Shown one piece after another: positions 14,613 to 22,450 of a DNA stretch of 64,000 nt. Position 1 is the stretch's first letter, and each line of letters opens with the position of its first letter. The DNA is from Anaerofilum faecale (lineage in GTDB: Bacteria > Bacillota > Clostridia > Oscillospirales > Ruminococcaceae). The notes under the pieces are model-generated. The model was not told the DNA's origin and made no database searches. It saw only the letters and a program-made list of their open reading frames with translations. The DNA is taken from NCBI GenBank assembly GCA_019114265.1, contig DXFV01000008.1, positions 62,001 through 126,000 of the forward strand, given 5' to 3'. The position numbers and the translations under genes were made by a program.

Positions 14613-15806
14613 TCAGACGAGACCGCACACCTCGCAGCGGTGCAGGCGGAGCTGCCGGAAACCGGCATAGCGTTCGGCCCAGTCCTGTATTTGGCGGACG
14701 CGGCTGCCGGGCAGCGATTCCCACAATTCCGCCCGGATTTCCAGACGGTCTCTATCGGTTTTGGATTTCCAGATCCCCACGACCCGCCCATCCTCCAGAA
14801 CCGCGCCGGGATTCGCCACCGTCCGCCAGACACGCCGCTGCAGCGTCTTGTTTTCCAGAATGACCTCCCGATCCCGCAGATCCAGGTAAGGATCGTGCGC
14901 CCCCAGCAGACGCAGCCCGGACGGCGGCGTTTCCCGGCACAGCAGCGGCAGGTCCTCGGCCAGCATATACCGCTTTGCGGCTCCAACCTGCACCCGGCAC
15001 ATTTCTGGCTCTGCGGTTTTCCAAAGCCGCGCGGTCTGCTGCGGGGAGCATCCCAGCCAGGCGGTCAGGGCGGCGGGAGTGGCGGGGCCGTAGAAGTGCA
15101 GAAATTTCCGCACCAGCTCCCGCGCTGCATCCGGCCGCGCCTCCAATGGATGGCCTGTCCAGCGCGAGTAGGAGGTGAAGGTGGGGCTGATCCCGTCGCG
15201 CTCCCCGAACACCACCAGCCCCAAAAAGGAGCAGGGGCGCAGCAAAAACGATACCACCGCGCCGCCCACCGTCTGTTTCCCGGTCCTGTCGTACATGGAC
15301 GGGCCGCGCCACAAAGCCAGCTTGTCGGGCGGGAGAAAGGCTTCCGCTTCCTCTGCCAGCACGCGGTCCAGCGCTTCCTTGCTTTTCACCGTGCAGCCGT
15401 CGAGAGACTTCGCCGCCCTGCACACAGCGGGCAGCAGCTGGTCGAAGTCCATCCCCAGATGGTCCAGCGCCAGCCCCACCCCCTGCGTATAGATCCAGCT
15501 TTCCCCCGGCATCGCGGCGAGAGCCGACAAAAACACGTCGCTTTCCGCGGTGGGGAAAATTGCCGGCACGCCCCGCCAGCTCCATGCCTGCAGCAGCGTT
15601 TTCTCGCGGTACAGCGCATTTTGAAGGGCGGCGAGCGCGCACCCCTCCACCCGGTTGAACAGCGCGGTCTCCCACGCGCCGGGCGGGGAATTCTGCAGGC
15701 CGCTGGCGGCCGCTTCGGTCAGGCTCACTGCGGCGTCGCCGCAAAGATGGTGGGCGGTCAGCCGGTACCGGCGGATCTGTTCCTCTGTCACCGTCTGCCA
15801 TGCCAT
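14613..15806 (-). CDS. AlkX/AlkZ-family (HTH_42) DNA glycosylase-like protein
   Basis: A 397-residue protein of the winged-helix HTH_42 superfamily, which includes the AlkX (YcaQ) and AlkZ DNA glycosylases that unhook alkylated or cross-linked bases. Family marks: an N-terminal helix with SGLQNS followed by ALFNRV, then REKTLLQAWSWRGVPAIFP (residues about 75-95), equivalent to the 'RRLVRTWAMRGTLHLVP' element, and a C-terminal wing with EVILENK..RRVWRTVANPGAVLEDGRVVGIW. The catalytic QxQ/QxD motif aligns with Q38-N39-S40, so the third residue is Ser; activity is uncertain. The start at 15806 has AAGGAG 11 nt upstream. Only 8 nt separate it from the AlkD-like gene upstream, suggesting a shared alkylation-repair role. 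Confidence 0.72.
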   Translation of the reverse strand: MAWQTVTEEQIRRYRLTAHHLCGDAAVSLTEAAASGLQNSPPGAWETALFNRVEGCALAALQNALYREKTLLQAWSWRGVPAIFPTAESDVFLSALAAMPGESWIYTQGVGLALDHLGMDFDQLLPAVCRAAKSLDGCTVKSKEALDRVLAEEAEAFLPPDKLALWRGPSMYDRTGKQTVGGAVVSFLLRPCSFLGLVVFGERDGISPTFTSYSRWTGHPLEARPDAARELVRKFLHFYGPATPAALTAWLGCSPQQTARLWKTAEPEMCRVQVGAAKRYMLAEDLPLLCRETPPSGLRLLGAHDPYLDLRDREVILENKTLQRRVWRTVANPGAVLEDGRVVGIWKSKTDRDRLEIRAELWESLPGSRVRQIQDWAERYAGFRQLRLHRCEVCGLV

Positions 15807-15814
15807 GCTCGATT

Positions 15815-16507
15815 TCACTCCTTTCGCCGCAGCGACCGCAGCACATCCTTTTGGGCCGGGGAGATGCAGCGGCTCTCGATTCCCTTCTGAATGGCCTTGT
15901 TGTGCACCCACGGTGACAGCGCCTGGTTTTGCAGCACGGCAAGAGCAGGCCCGGGCTGCTTGGCCAGCGCCGTGGCGAAATACCAGGCCACCATCATGTC
16001 CACATAGTATTCCCCGCAGCAGGCCGCGGCGGCCCAGTCGAGATAGAGCGGGTCGAAGGTGTCGCCCAGATAAAAGCACAGCAGCATTTCCAGCCCAAAG
16101 CGGACCGTGTAGGGCCGCTCGCTGTCCAGCCACCGGCGGACCTCCCCGATCAGCTCCGGCGGGCAGGTCTTGAAGGCTTTGGGACGCAGCAGGTCACAGG
16201 TGGCCCAGTTGTCCACATAGGGGAGGAAGCGGTTCAGCTCCCGCACCGTTTCGGCATAGCCCTTCTGCTGGCAGATCAGGATGCCGTGCAGGTTGTTTTC
16301 TTCATAATATTGATGGGGCAGCTGCTGCAGAAACAGGTCCGCCTGCGTCGTGCCGCGCAAACGCCCGGCCAAACGCCGCAATGCAGGCGTCCGCACGCCG
16401 ATCATGCTCTCGGGCGCGAGCGTCGGCAGCAGACGGCGCATAAATGCCTGGTATTCCGTATCCTGCTGTTCCAGTAACAGTGCGCGGATGGTTTTGGCCT
16501 GTTCCAT
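15815..16507 (-). CDS. AlkD-like DNA alkylation repair protein (HEAT repeat)
   Basis: A 230-residue all-helical protein of the DNA alkylation repair enzyme family (AlkC/AlkD). It reads as stacked HEAT-like repeats. PYVDNWATCDLLRPKAF carries the conserved Trp and Asp (W101, D105) that in AlkD lie in the base-excision groove, and YVDMMVAWYFATALAK followed by WVHNKAIQKGIES.R is the typical C-terminal block. The family removes positively charged alkylated purines such as 3-methyladenine. Start ATG at 16507 is preceded by GGGGG-rich sequence. It is the first gene of a two-gene unit with the HTH_42 protein; a TATACT -10 box at 16540-16535 with no clear -35 may drive it. Confidence 0.85.
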   Translation of the reverse strand: MEQAKTIRALLLEQQDTEYQAFMRRLLPTLAPESMIGVRTPALRRLAGRLRGTTQADLFLQQLPHQYYEENNLHGILICQQKGYAETVRELNRFLPYVDNWATCDLLRPKAFKTCPPELIGEVRRWLDSERPYTVRFGLEMLLCFYLGDTFDPLYLDWAAAACCGEYYVDMMVAWYFATALAKQPGPALAVLQNQALSPWVHNKAIQKGIESRCISPAQKDVLRSLRRKE

Positions 16508-16575
16508 AAAATGCCCCCTTTGCTGTCTGGTATCAGTATACCATCCACGCGGCAAAAGGAAAAGTGTCCGCACCG

Positions 16576-17598
16576 CTATTTTTTCACCCGGATCACTCGG
16601 CACCCGCACAGCAGCGCCGACAGCACGAACAGCAGCACACAGACGTCGGCGGGCATCTTCCATCGGGGCAGCACCAGCCGGTCGCCGCCGATCCAGGCCG
16701 CGGCCTGCCCCGGCCACAGATGCAGAAACAAACGGAACAGCCCCGCCATCAGCGGCAGATGCAGAAGGCGGCTCCACAACAGCGGGCGCAGCGGCACCTT
16801 TCCTTTTGTCAGTCCGCCCACCTGCGCCAGACAGCACGCTCCCAGCACGCTCACCGCCGCACAGGCGAGCAGCGTGCTGTTCCGGCGCGCCGCCTCGTCA
16901 CATCCGGCGGTCACCTCCAGCAGAGCGGCCATCACCGGGCGCAGAGCATCCGGGCAGGGCAGAGCCCGGATCGCCACCCCGAAAAAGATCACATATCCGC
17001 ACACCAGCACCGTGCTGGCCACCGCGTCGGCCACCGTGTCGGCAAAGCCGGGCGCGGGAGGTTCGGCGGACGGGGAACCGGTTCGTTCGGGCGGGAACAC
17101 CCGGCTCACGGCCACCGCCGCCAGCCAGCTGGCCGTCAGCTGGGCGGCGTACAGGCAGACGCCCACCGGAAGACTGCCGAACAGCGCCGCGCCCACGCCG
17201 CTCACCAGAAAGGCCGGGCTGGACACACACCCGGCCGCCAGCAGGACCCCGGCCTGCGCCGTGCTGCACCAGCCTTCCTCCACGCCCTGCCGCGCGCTGC
17301 GCGCCGCCACCGCGAAGCCGCCCACCCAACCGGCCAGCAGCGCCGAAGCCACCCGGCCGCCGGGCAGGCCCATGCTGCGGCAGACCGGCGTCAGCCCGGC
17401 TCCCATCCAGCGCCCCAGCGGCCCGGACAGCACCAGCGGACACACCACAAAAAAGGGGAACAGCGCCGGGATGATCACATCCCGGCACCGCGCCAGCCCT
17501 TCCGCCGCGCCCTGCGCCGCCGCCTGCGGAAAGACGAACAGCAGCACGCTTCCCAGCGCCGCCAGCACACCGGGCAGCGACCTGCGTATGGTATTCAT
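16576..17598 (-). CDS. ylbJ: Sporulation integral membrane protein YlbJ-like
   Basis: A 340-residue membrane protein with about eight hydrophobic helices. CRDVIIPALFPFFVVCPLVLSG, the LPGGRVASALLAGWVGGFAVAAR segment and AAGCVSSPAFLVSGVGAALFG match the YlbJ pattern ('W...V.PSLLPFFI', 'G.P.G', 'SPLF..G.VG'), part of the nucleoside-recognition/GATE superfamily. In Bacillus YlbJ is made in the mother cell under sigma-E and is needed for heat-resistant spores. Its divergent neighbour yqfC-yqfD is likewise a sigma-E class sporulation operon. The paralogue SpoIIM-like/SpmAB families are less similar. ATG at 17598 follows a GAGGTGATGGG site. Confidence 0.78.
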   Translation of the reverse strand: MNTIRRSLPGVLAALGSVLLFVFPQAAAQGAAEGLARCRDVIIPALFPFFVVCPLVLSGPLGRWMGAGLTPVCRSMGLPGGRVASALLAGWVGGFAVAARSARQGVEEGWCSTAQAGVLLAAGCVSSPAFLVSGVGAALFGSLPVGVCLYAAQLTASWLAAVAVSRVFPPERTGSPSAEPPAPGFADTVADAVASTVLVCGYVIFFGVAIRALPCPDALRPVMAALLEVTAGCDEAARRNSTLLACAAVSVLGACCLAQVGGLTKGKVPLRPLLWSRLLHLPLMAGLFRLFLHLWPGQAAAWIGGDRLVLPRWKMPADVCVLLFVLSALLCGCRVIRVKK

Positions 17599-17688
17599 AT
17601 CCCATCACCTCGTTTCCATATATATGTGGCATGCGCGGCGAAAAAAGCAGAGCGCAGGCAGAATACACACAGAGGGGAGGCCTACCGG

Positions 17689-17994
17689 GTGGCAAAGCGG
17701 AAAAAGCGCCGTGTGAGCTGGAAACGAACGGTGTCCGGCTGGCTTTCGATGCCGGACGCCGATTTCTACAGCCGTCCGGTGCTGCACTGGGACTGCGGCG
17801 GCGCGCTGGAGGTGGAGAACTGCCGCACGGTGCTGGAATACACGTCCGAGCGGGTGCGGCTGGACCTGGGCCGCCGGCAGGTGCAGGTGCTGGGAGACGG
17901 GCTTTGCCTGGGCGGTTTCACCGGGCGCAGCCTGCTGATCCGGGGAACGGTGATCCGCATCGAGTTGACCGAAAAGGAGCGGGAGGAAACATGA
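17689..17994 (+). CDS. yqfC: Sporulation protein YqfC
   Basis: A 101-residue protein. After a basic N-terminus (VAKRKKRRVSWKRTVSGWLS) comes the YqfC core: LEVENCRTVLEYTSERVRLDLGRRQVQVLGDGLCLGGFTGRSLLIRGTVIRIEL, a YabP/YqfC-like beta domain. YqfC is a sigma-E dependent sporulation protein of unknown biochemistry, always encoded before yqfD. A GTG start at 17689 is chosen because GGGGAGG lies 9 nt upstream and the frame has no suitable ATG before the core. It overlaps yqfD by ATGA. Confidence 0.88.
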   Translation: MAKRKKRRVSWKRTVSGWLSMPDADFYSRPVLHWDCGGALEVENCRTVLEYTSERVRLDLGRRQVQVLGDGLCLGGFTGRSLLIRGTVIRIELTEKEREET

Positions 17995-19157
17995 TCGACA
18001 GGATGCTGGGCTGGATGCTGGGACAGGTGCGGTTCACGGTGCAGGGCGGGCGGGCCGAATGGCTGCTGAACCAGTGCGCGGACGCGGGCATCCCGCTGAG
18101 CGGGGTGCGGGCGGTGCCGGGCGGATTGGCGGCCAATGTGCCGGTGCGCTGCTACCCGCAGCTGCGCCCGCTGGCGCGGCATGCACACAGCCGGGTGCGG
18201 GTGCAGAAAAGGAGGGGGCTGTGGTTTCGCCTGCGCCGTCTGCGGGGGCGCTGGGGCCTGCTGATCGGCCCGCTGCTGATGCTGGCGGTGATCGGGTTTT
18301 CGGGGCATCTGGTGTGGGCGGTGCGCTTTTCCGGCCTCGACGGGCGCCAGCAGGTGCAGCTTCGCCAGACCCTGTACGAGCTGGGCGTGCAGGAGGGCAG
18401 CTGGATCGACCCGGACGAGGTGGAAGGCCTGCGCAGCCGTCTGCTGGCGGCGCGGCCGGACTACGCATGGGTCACCCTGAATTTCTACCGCGGGCGGCTG
18501 GTGGTGGAGGGCAGCGAATCCAATTCCAGCGAGATCGCCGCGTCGGACGGCCCCACCGATCTGGTCGCCGCGGCCGACGGCACCGTGAAAAAGGTGGACG
18601 TGCGGCAGGGCAACCTCGCCTGCGCGCCGGGCCAGACAGTGGCCCAGGGGCAGCTGCTGGCGGCGGGCACCTATCTCGACCGCGACAGCCGCCCCATCAC
18701 CACCCGCAGCTCCGGCCACGTCTGGGCTGAGGTGGAGAAAACTTACGCCTGCACGCAGGATTTTTTGATCGAAGCGAACCTTCCTTCCGGGCAGGCAAAA
18801 ACCTCCCGCACCCTCTGCTTCGGCAGGTGGAGCATCCCCGTCGGGCAGCAGCTGGAACCGTCGGGCGGCGATCGTCTGCAAACGGTGCGCCGCCCGCTGG
18901 AGGTGCTGGGCTTTGCGCTGCCGGCCACGCTGGAGGAGACGACGCTGATCCCGCGGGAATCGTCCCGCATTCTCCTCACCGAGCAGCAGGCGCAGGCACT
19001 GGCCCGGCAGGCCTGCCTGGAACAATTGGCGGCCGAGCTTCCGGGCGCCGAGATCCTCTCGGAGGACTCACGGGTGGAAAAAAACGCCCGGCAGCTCACC
19101 CTCACGATGCGCCTGCGGGTGTACGCCGATATTGCCCGGGAAGTGCCTTGTGAATAG
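17991..19157 (+). CDS. yqfD: Sporulation protein YqfD
   Basis: A 388-residue membrane protein. The N-terminal ~85 residues are soluble (MIDRMLGWMLGQVRFTVQGG), one transmembrane helix lies at about 89-110 (LLIGPLLMLAVIGFSGHLVWAV), and the rest, starting with IDPDEVEGLRSRL, is a large extracytoplasmic region like other YqfD proteins. In Bacillus yqfD is in the sigma-E regulon and its loss blocks sporulation at the engulfment stage. Its ATG overlaps the yqfC stop (ATGA), and GGGAGGAAAC precedes it. Confidence 0.9.
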   Translation: MIDRMLGWMLGQVRFTVQGGRAEWLLNQCADAGIPLSGVRAVPGGLAANVPVRCYPQLRPLARHAHSRVRVQKRRGLWFRLRRLRGRWGLLIGPLLMLAVIGFSGHLVWAVRFSGLDGRQQVQLRQTLYELGVQEGSWIDPDEVEGLRSRLLAARPDYAWVTLNFYRGRLVVEGSESNSSEIAASDGPTDLVAAADGTVKKVDVRQGNLACAPGQTVAQGQLLAAGTYLDRDSRPITTRSSGHVWAEVEKTYACTQDFLIEANLPSGQAKTSRTLCFGRWSIPVGQQLEPSGGDRLQTVRRPLEVLGFALPATLEETTLIPRESSRILLTEQQAQALARQACLEQLAAELPGAEILSEDSRVEKNARQLTLTMRLRVYADIAREVPCE

Positions 19158-19196
19158 TTGACAATGCAGATTTCAAAATTTTATTGAAAACATAGA

Positions 19197-19224
19197 TTTC
19201 AAATGGAATAAAATGTGTTATAAT
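19197..19224 (+). promoter_or_regulatory. Sigma-A promoter of the phoH operon
   Basis: TTTCAA (19197-19202), 16-nt spacer, perfect TATAAT (19219-19224), 34 nt before the phoH start. A second TTGACA at 19158-19163 lacks a good -10. Confidence 0.6.
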
Positions 19225-19257
19225 AGCAGATAGAATCTTGCTTCGTAAGGAGGCCCC

Positions 19258-20241
19258 ATGACAGAACGTCAAATTGAACTGGACAGTATCGACACTGCGC
19301 TTGTGGTGTTCGGCAGCTGTGACGAAAACATCCGCCTGCTGGAACGGGAATTCGGCATCACGGCGGTGTGCCGCGGCAGCGAGATCAAGCTGTGCGGCGA
19401 GGAGGAAGGAGTGGCCGGCGCTGCGCGTGCGATCGATGCCATGCTCACGCTGGTGGCCAACCGCACTCCGCTGGAAGAGCAGACGGTGCGCTACTGCATT
19501 TCGCTGGCCCGGTCGGGCGAGGACGCAAAGGTGTCCGAGCTGACCGGCGATTTTGTTGCCGTCACGGCAAAGGGACGCCCGGTGCGCCCCAAAACATTGG
19601 GCCAGAAGGAATACCTCAAGGCCATTGAGAAAAATGCCATCACCTTCGGCGTGGGCCCGGCCGGCACCGGCAAGACCTACCTGGCGGTGGCGATGGCGGT
19701 GAAGGCCTTCAAGGCGCACGACGTCAGCCGCATCATCCTCACCCGCCCCGCCGTCGAGGCGGGCGAAAAGCTGGGTTTTCTGCCGGGCGATCTGCAGAAT
19801 AAAGTGGACCCCTATCTCCGCCCGCTCTACGACGCGCTGTTCGACATGCTGGGCGCCGAGACCTTCCAGCGCCTGCAGGAAAAGCAGACCATCGAGGTGG
19901 CGCCGCTGGCCTATATGCGCGGCCGCACGCTGGACGACGCCTTCATCATCCTGGACGAGGCGCAGAACACCAGCCCCGAGCAGATGAAAATGTTCCTCAC
20001 CCGCATGGGCATCGGCAGCAAGGTGGTGGTCACCGGCGACGTGACCCAGATCGACCTGCCCGACAAGGCGCGCTCGGGCCTTGTGGATGCGCTGCGGGTG
20101 CTGAAAAACGTGAACGGCATCGCCCGCGTCTATTTCAGCGAGAAGGACGTCGTGCGCCACCGCCTGGTGCAGGACATCGTGAAGGCATACGACCGCGCGG
20201 CGGCCGCCCGCGTCAAGCGCGAACATTCCGCACAAAAATGA
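19258..20241 (+). CDS. phoH: PhoH family P-loop ATPase
   Basis: A 327-residue protein. An N-terminal KH-like region is followed by the PhoH ATPase: Walker A GPAGTGKT (133-140), then TRPAVEAGEKLGFLPGDLQNKVDPYLRPLYDAL, Walker B FIILDEAQN and TGDVTQIDLP, all diagnostic for PhoH/YbeZ. PhoH (YbeZ) proteins partner the rRNA endonuclease YbeY encoded next and act in rRNA maturation or RNA metabolism; the precise activity is not settled. GTAAGGAGG lies 5 nt upstream of the ATG. It is the first gene of phoH-ybeY-dgkA-era. Confidence 0.93.
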   Translation: MTERQIELDSIDTALVVFGSCDENIRLLEREFGITAVCRGSEIKLCGEEEGVAGAARAIDAMLTLVANRTPLEEQTVRYCISLARSGEDAKVSELTGDFVAVTAKGRPVRPKTLGQKEYLKAIEKNAITFGVGPAGTGKTYLAVAMAVKAFKAHDVSRIILTRPAVEAGEKLGFLPGDLQNKVDPYLRPLYDALFDMLGAETFQRLQEKQTIEVAPLAYMRGRTLDDAFIILDEAQNTSPEQMKMFLTRMGIGSKVVVTGDVTQIDLPDKARSGLVDALRVLKNVNGIARVYFSEKDVVRHRLVQDIVKAYDRAAAARVKREHSAQK

Positions 20242-20296
20242 GCCGGGCCGATGCGCCGGCAGGAAAATACAAAAAGAAAAGGCTGTGTGAACAAAT

Positions 20297-20797
20297 ATGG
20301 CAAACAAAGTACTCATCAGCAATCAGCAGAACACCGTCAAGATCCCCTCGGGGCTGCGCATCCTCATCCGCCGCAGCTGCAACGCGGTGCTGGAATTTGA
20401 AAAATTCCCCTATCCCGCCGAGATCAGCGTGACCTTTGTGGACAACGCTGCCATCGCCGCCCTGAACGAGCAGTACCGCCACAAGCCGGTCCCCACCGAC
20501 GTGCTCAGCTTCCCGCTGGGGGAGAACGGCGAGTACGACACCAACGAGGACACCGGCTGCGTGCTGCTGGGCGACATCATCATCTCGATGGAAAAGGCGA
20601 TGGAGCAGGCGCGCCTGTACGGCCATCCGCTGCAGCGCGAGGTGGCGTTCCTGACGGTGCACTCGATGCTGCACCTGCTGGGCTACGACCACGAGGCGGG
20701 CGGCCTGGAGGCCGTGAAGATGCGCGAGAAGGAGGAGGCCGTGCTGATCCAGCTGGGTCTGCCCCGCACCGTGTCCTACACCGCCGACCAGGTGTGA
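20297..20797 (+). CDS. ybeY: rRNA maturation endoribonuclease YbeY
   Basis: A 166-residue metalloprotein with the UPF0054 signature HSMLHLLGYDH supplying the zinc ligands H122, H126 and H132. LNEQYRHKPVPTDVLSFP is the other conserved block. YbeY trims the 3' end of 16S rRNA and takes part in ribosome quality control with PhoH. It lies 55 nt after phoH and 4 nt before dgkA, in the order conserved across Firmicutes. Confidence 0.94.
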   Translation: MANKVLISNQQNTVKIPSGLRILIRRSCNAVLEFEKFPYPAEISVTFVDNAAIAALNEQYRHKPVPTDVLSFPLGENGEYDTNEDTGCVLLGDIIISMEKAMEQARLYGHPLQREVAFLTVHSMLHLLGYDHEAGGLEAVKMREKEEAVLIQLGLPRTVSYTADQV

Positions 20798-20801
20798 CCC
20801 G

Positions 20802-21275
20802 ATGAAGTGCCCGGCATTTTTCCGCAGCTTCGGCTATGCGGCAAAAGGCGTTTGTGCGGCGCTGCGGGAGGAGCGCAACATGCGCTTTCATCTGTGCGCC
20901 GCCCTCTACGCCTACATAGCGTCGGCGTTCATGGGCTTTTCCACCGTGGAATATGCGCTGCTGACTATCCTGGTCTGCGGCGTGCTGGCGCTGGAGCTGG
21001 TGAACTCCGCGGTCGAGCGCGCGGTGACTGCCCCCGATTCCGCCCACTGGCTGGCTGCCGGGGCCGCCAAAGACATGGCGGCAGGCGCCGTGCTGGTGTT
21101 CAGCATCGGCGCGGCGGTGTGCGGCGTGCTGCTGTTCTGGCGTCCCGCCCGCCTTCTGGCGATGGGGGGATGGTTTCTGGCACATCTGCCGCTGCTTTTG
21201 CTGCTGTGCGCTTCGCTGCCGGCGGCGTGGATCTTTGTTTTCCGCCCGCCCTGGAACCAAAAAAAGAAAGGCTGA
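20802..21275 (+). CDS. dgkA: Diacylglycerol/undecaprenol kinase family protein
   Basis: A 157-residue membrane protein with an N-terminal DagK domain: SFGYAAKGVCAALREERNMRFHLCAA and VCGVLALELVNSAVERAVT..... AAGAAKDMAAGAVLV. The first motif has the catalytic Glu pair and the second the ELVN(S/T)A-E element, followed by KD-AAGAVL. In Gram-positives this enzyme recycles undecaprenol to undecaprenyl phosphate for cell-wall synthesis. It is longer than usual: two additional hydrophobic helices (about 118-152) follow the three DagK helices, a C-terminal extension of unknown purpose. It is placed between ybeY and era as in many clostridia. Confidence 0.88.
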   Translation: MKCPAFFRSFGYAAKGVCAALREERNMRFHLCAALYAYIASAFMGFSTVEYALLTILVCGVLALELVNSAVERAVTAPDSAHWLAAGAAKDMAAGAVLVFSIGAAVCGVLLFWRPARLLAMGGWFLAHLPLLLLLCASLPAAWIFVFRPPWNQKKKG

Positions 21276-21280
21276 ACCAT

Positions 21281-22171
21281 TTGACAAGTTCGATTTTTGT
21301 AGCCCTTGTGGGCCGCCCCAACGTGGGCAAATCCAGCCTGACCAACCGGCTGGTGGGTGAGAAGGTGGCCATCGTCACCTCCAAGCCCCAGACCACCCGC
21401 ACCCGCATCACCGGCATCGTCACCCGCGGCCCGGTGCAGTATGTGCTGCTGGACACGCCCGGCATCCACCGCGCCCGCACCAAGCTGGGCGAGCGGATGG
21501 GCAAGGCGGCAGCCGAGTCCATCGCCGAGGTGGACGCCGCCCTGATGCTGTTCGAGCCGTACGGGGAGCTGAACGAATCCGAGCAGGCCATGATCGCCGA
21601 CATCAAGGCGAAAAAAGTGCCCGCCATCGCGGTCATCAACAAAACCGACACCCTCAAGTCGCAGGCGGACCTGGCCGTCCGCTGCGCCCAGCTGGAAGCG
21701 CTCGGCGTGTTCGAGAAGGTGACGGCGGTTTCGGTGCGCGCCGACGAGCACTGCGAGGAGCTGTTCGACCTGCTGCTGCCCTACGCGGTGGAAGGCCCGC
21801 ACTATTTCCCCGACGACGCCTATACCGATATGCCGGAAAAGGCGCTGGTGGCCGAGGTGCTGCGGGAAAAGATGCTGCTGCATCTGCGCGACGAGATCCC
21901 CCACGGCATCGCCGTGACGGTGGAGCGCTTCAAGGAGCGGCCGGACAAGCCTATCATCGACATCGACGTGAACATCTACTGCGAGCGCAAGAGCCACAAG
22001 GGCATGGTGATCGGCAAGGGCGGCCAGATGCTCAAGACCATCGCCAGCGAGGCGCGCGCCGAATGCGAGGAATTCCTGGGCGCGAAGGTCAACCTGCAGT
22101 GCTGGGTGAAGATCAAGGACGACTGGCGCGACAACGATTTTCTGCTCAACAACTTCGGCTTCCAGAAATAG
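21281..22171 (+). CDS. era: GTPase Era
   Basis: A 296-residue GTPase that binds the 3' end of 16S rRNA during 30S assembly. G1 is GRPNVGKS (11-18), the switch region has SKPQTTRTRITGI, G3 is DTPG, G4 is NKTD, and the C-terminal KH domain includes KGMVIGKGGQMLKTIASEAR. The start is TTG at 21281: there is no ATG near the proper N-terminus, the TTG gives MTSSIFVALVGRPNVGKS as expected, and AGAAAGG lies upstream. It follows dgkA by 5 nt. Confidence 0.95.
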   Translation: MTSSIFVALVGRPNVGKSSLTNRLVGEKVAIVTSKPQTTRTRITGIVTRGPVQYVLLDTPGIHRARTKLGERMGKAAAESIAEVDAALMLFEPYGELNESEQAMIADIKAKKVPAIAVINKTDTLKSQADLAVRCAQLEALGVFEKVTAVSVRADEHCEELFDLLLPYAVEGPHYFPDDAYTDMPEKALVAEVLREKMLLHLRDEIPHGIAVTVERFKERPDKPIIDIDVNIYCERKSHKGMVIGKGGQMLKTIASEARAECEEFLGAKVNLQCWVKIKDDWRDNDFLLNNFGFQK

Positions 22172-22285
22172 GCGCTGTCTGCCGCGCCCTGTTCCGACAG
22201 CTTTCGGCGGCATTTTCCGCCCGTTCGGTTTACAATAGGGGACATACCTCCGGGAATTTCCCGGCACCGAAAGGGGCGGCACAGT

Positions 22286-22450
22286 ATGTGTGAACAGGGC
22301 AAACAGCAGCTTTGGGACGACTTCAAACACACGGGCAGCGTGGCCGATTATCTGCGCTTCAAGCAGCAGGCCTCGCCGCCCCGGAAAGAGCGGGAACAGG
22401 ATGCAGATGACGACGCCGGGGCTGGTGCTCCGGGAAGTAAAATTTCGTGA
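22286..22450 (+). CDS. yqzL: YqzL-like small protein between era and recO
   Basis: A 54-residue reading frame beginning MCEQGKQQLWDDFKHTGSV followed by ADYLRFKQ. The core LWDDFKHTGSVADYLRFKQ fits the pattern of YqzL proteins (aromatic-rich 'W..F..TGSI..YL.YK'), which in Bacillus and clostridia are encoded exactly between era and recO. Function unknown. AAAGGGG lies 8 nt before the ATG. The reading frame overlaps the recO start by about 50 nt, so the two are probably translationally coupled. The C-terminal half (PPRKEREQDADDDAGAGAPG) is low-complexity and may be less constrained. Confidence 0.72.
   Translation: MCEQGKQQLWDDFKHTGSVADYLRFKQQASPPRKEREQDADDDAGAGAPGSKIS

Noticed and set aside
19158..19186. 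Second promoter upstream of phoH from TTGACA at 19158
   Set aside because: The -10 at 17 nt is TTATTG, too poor; the TATAAT at 19219 explains the gene better.
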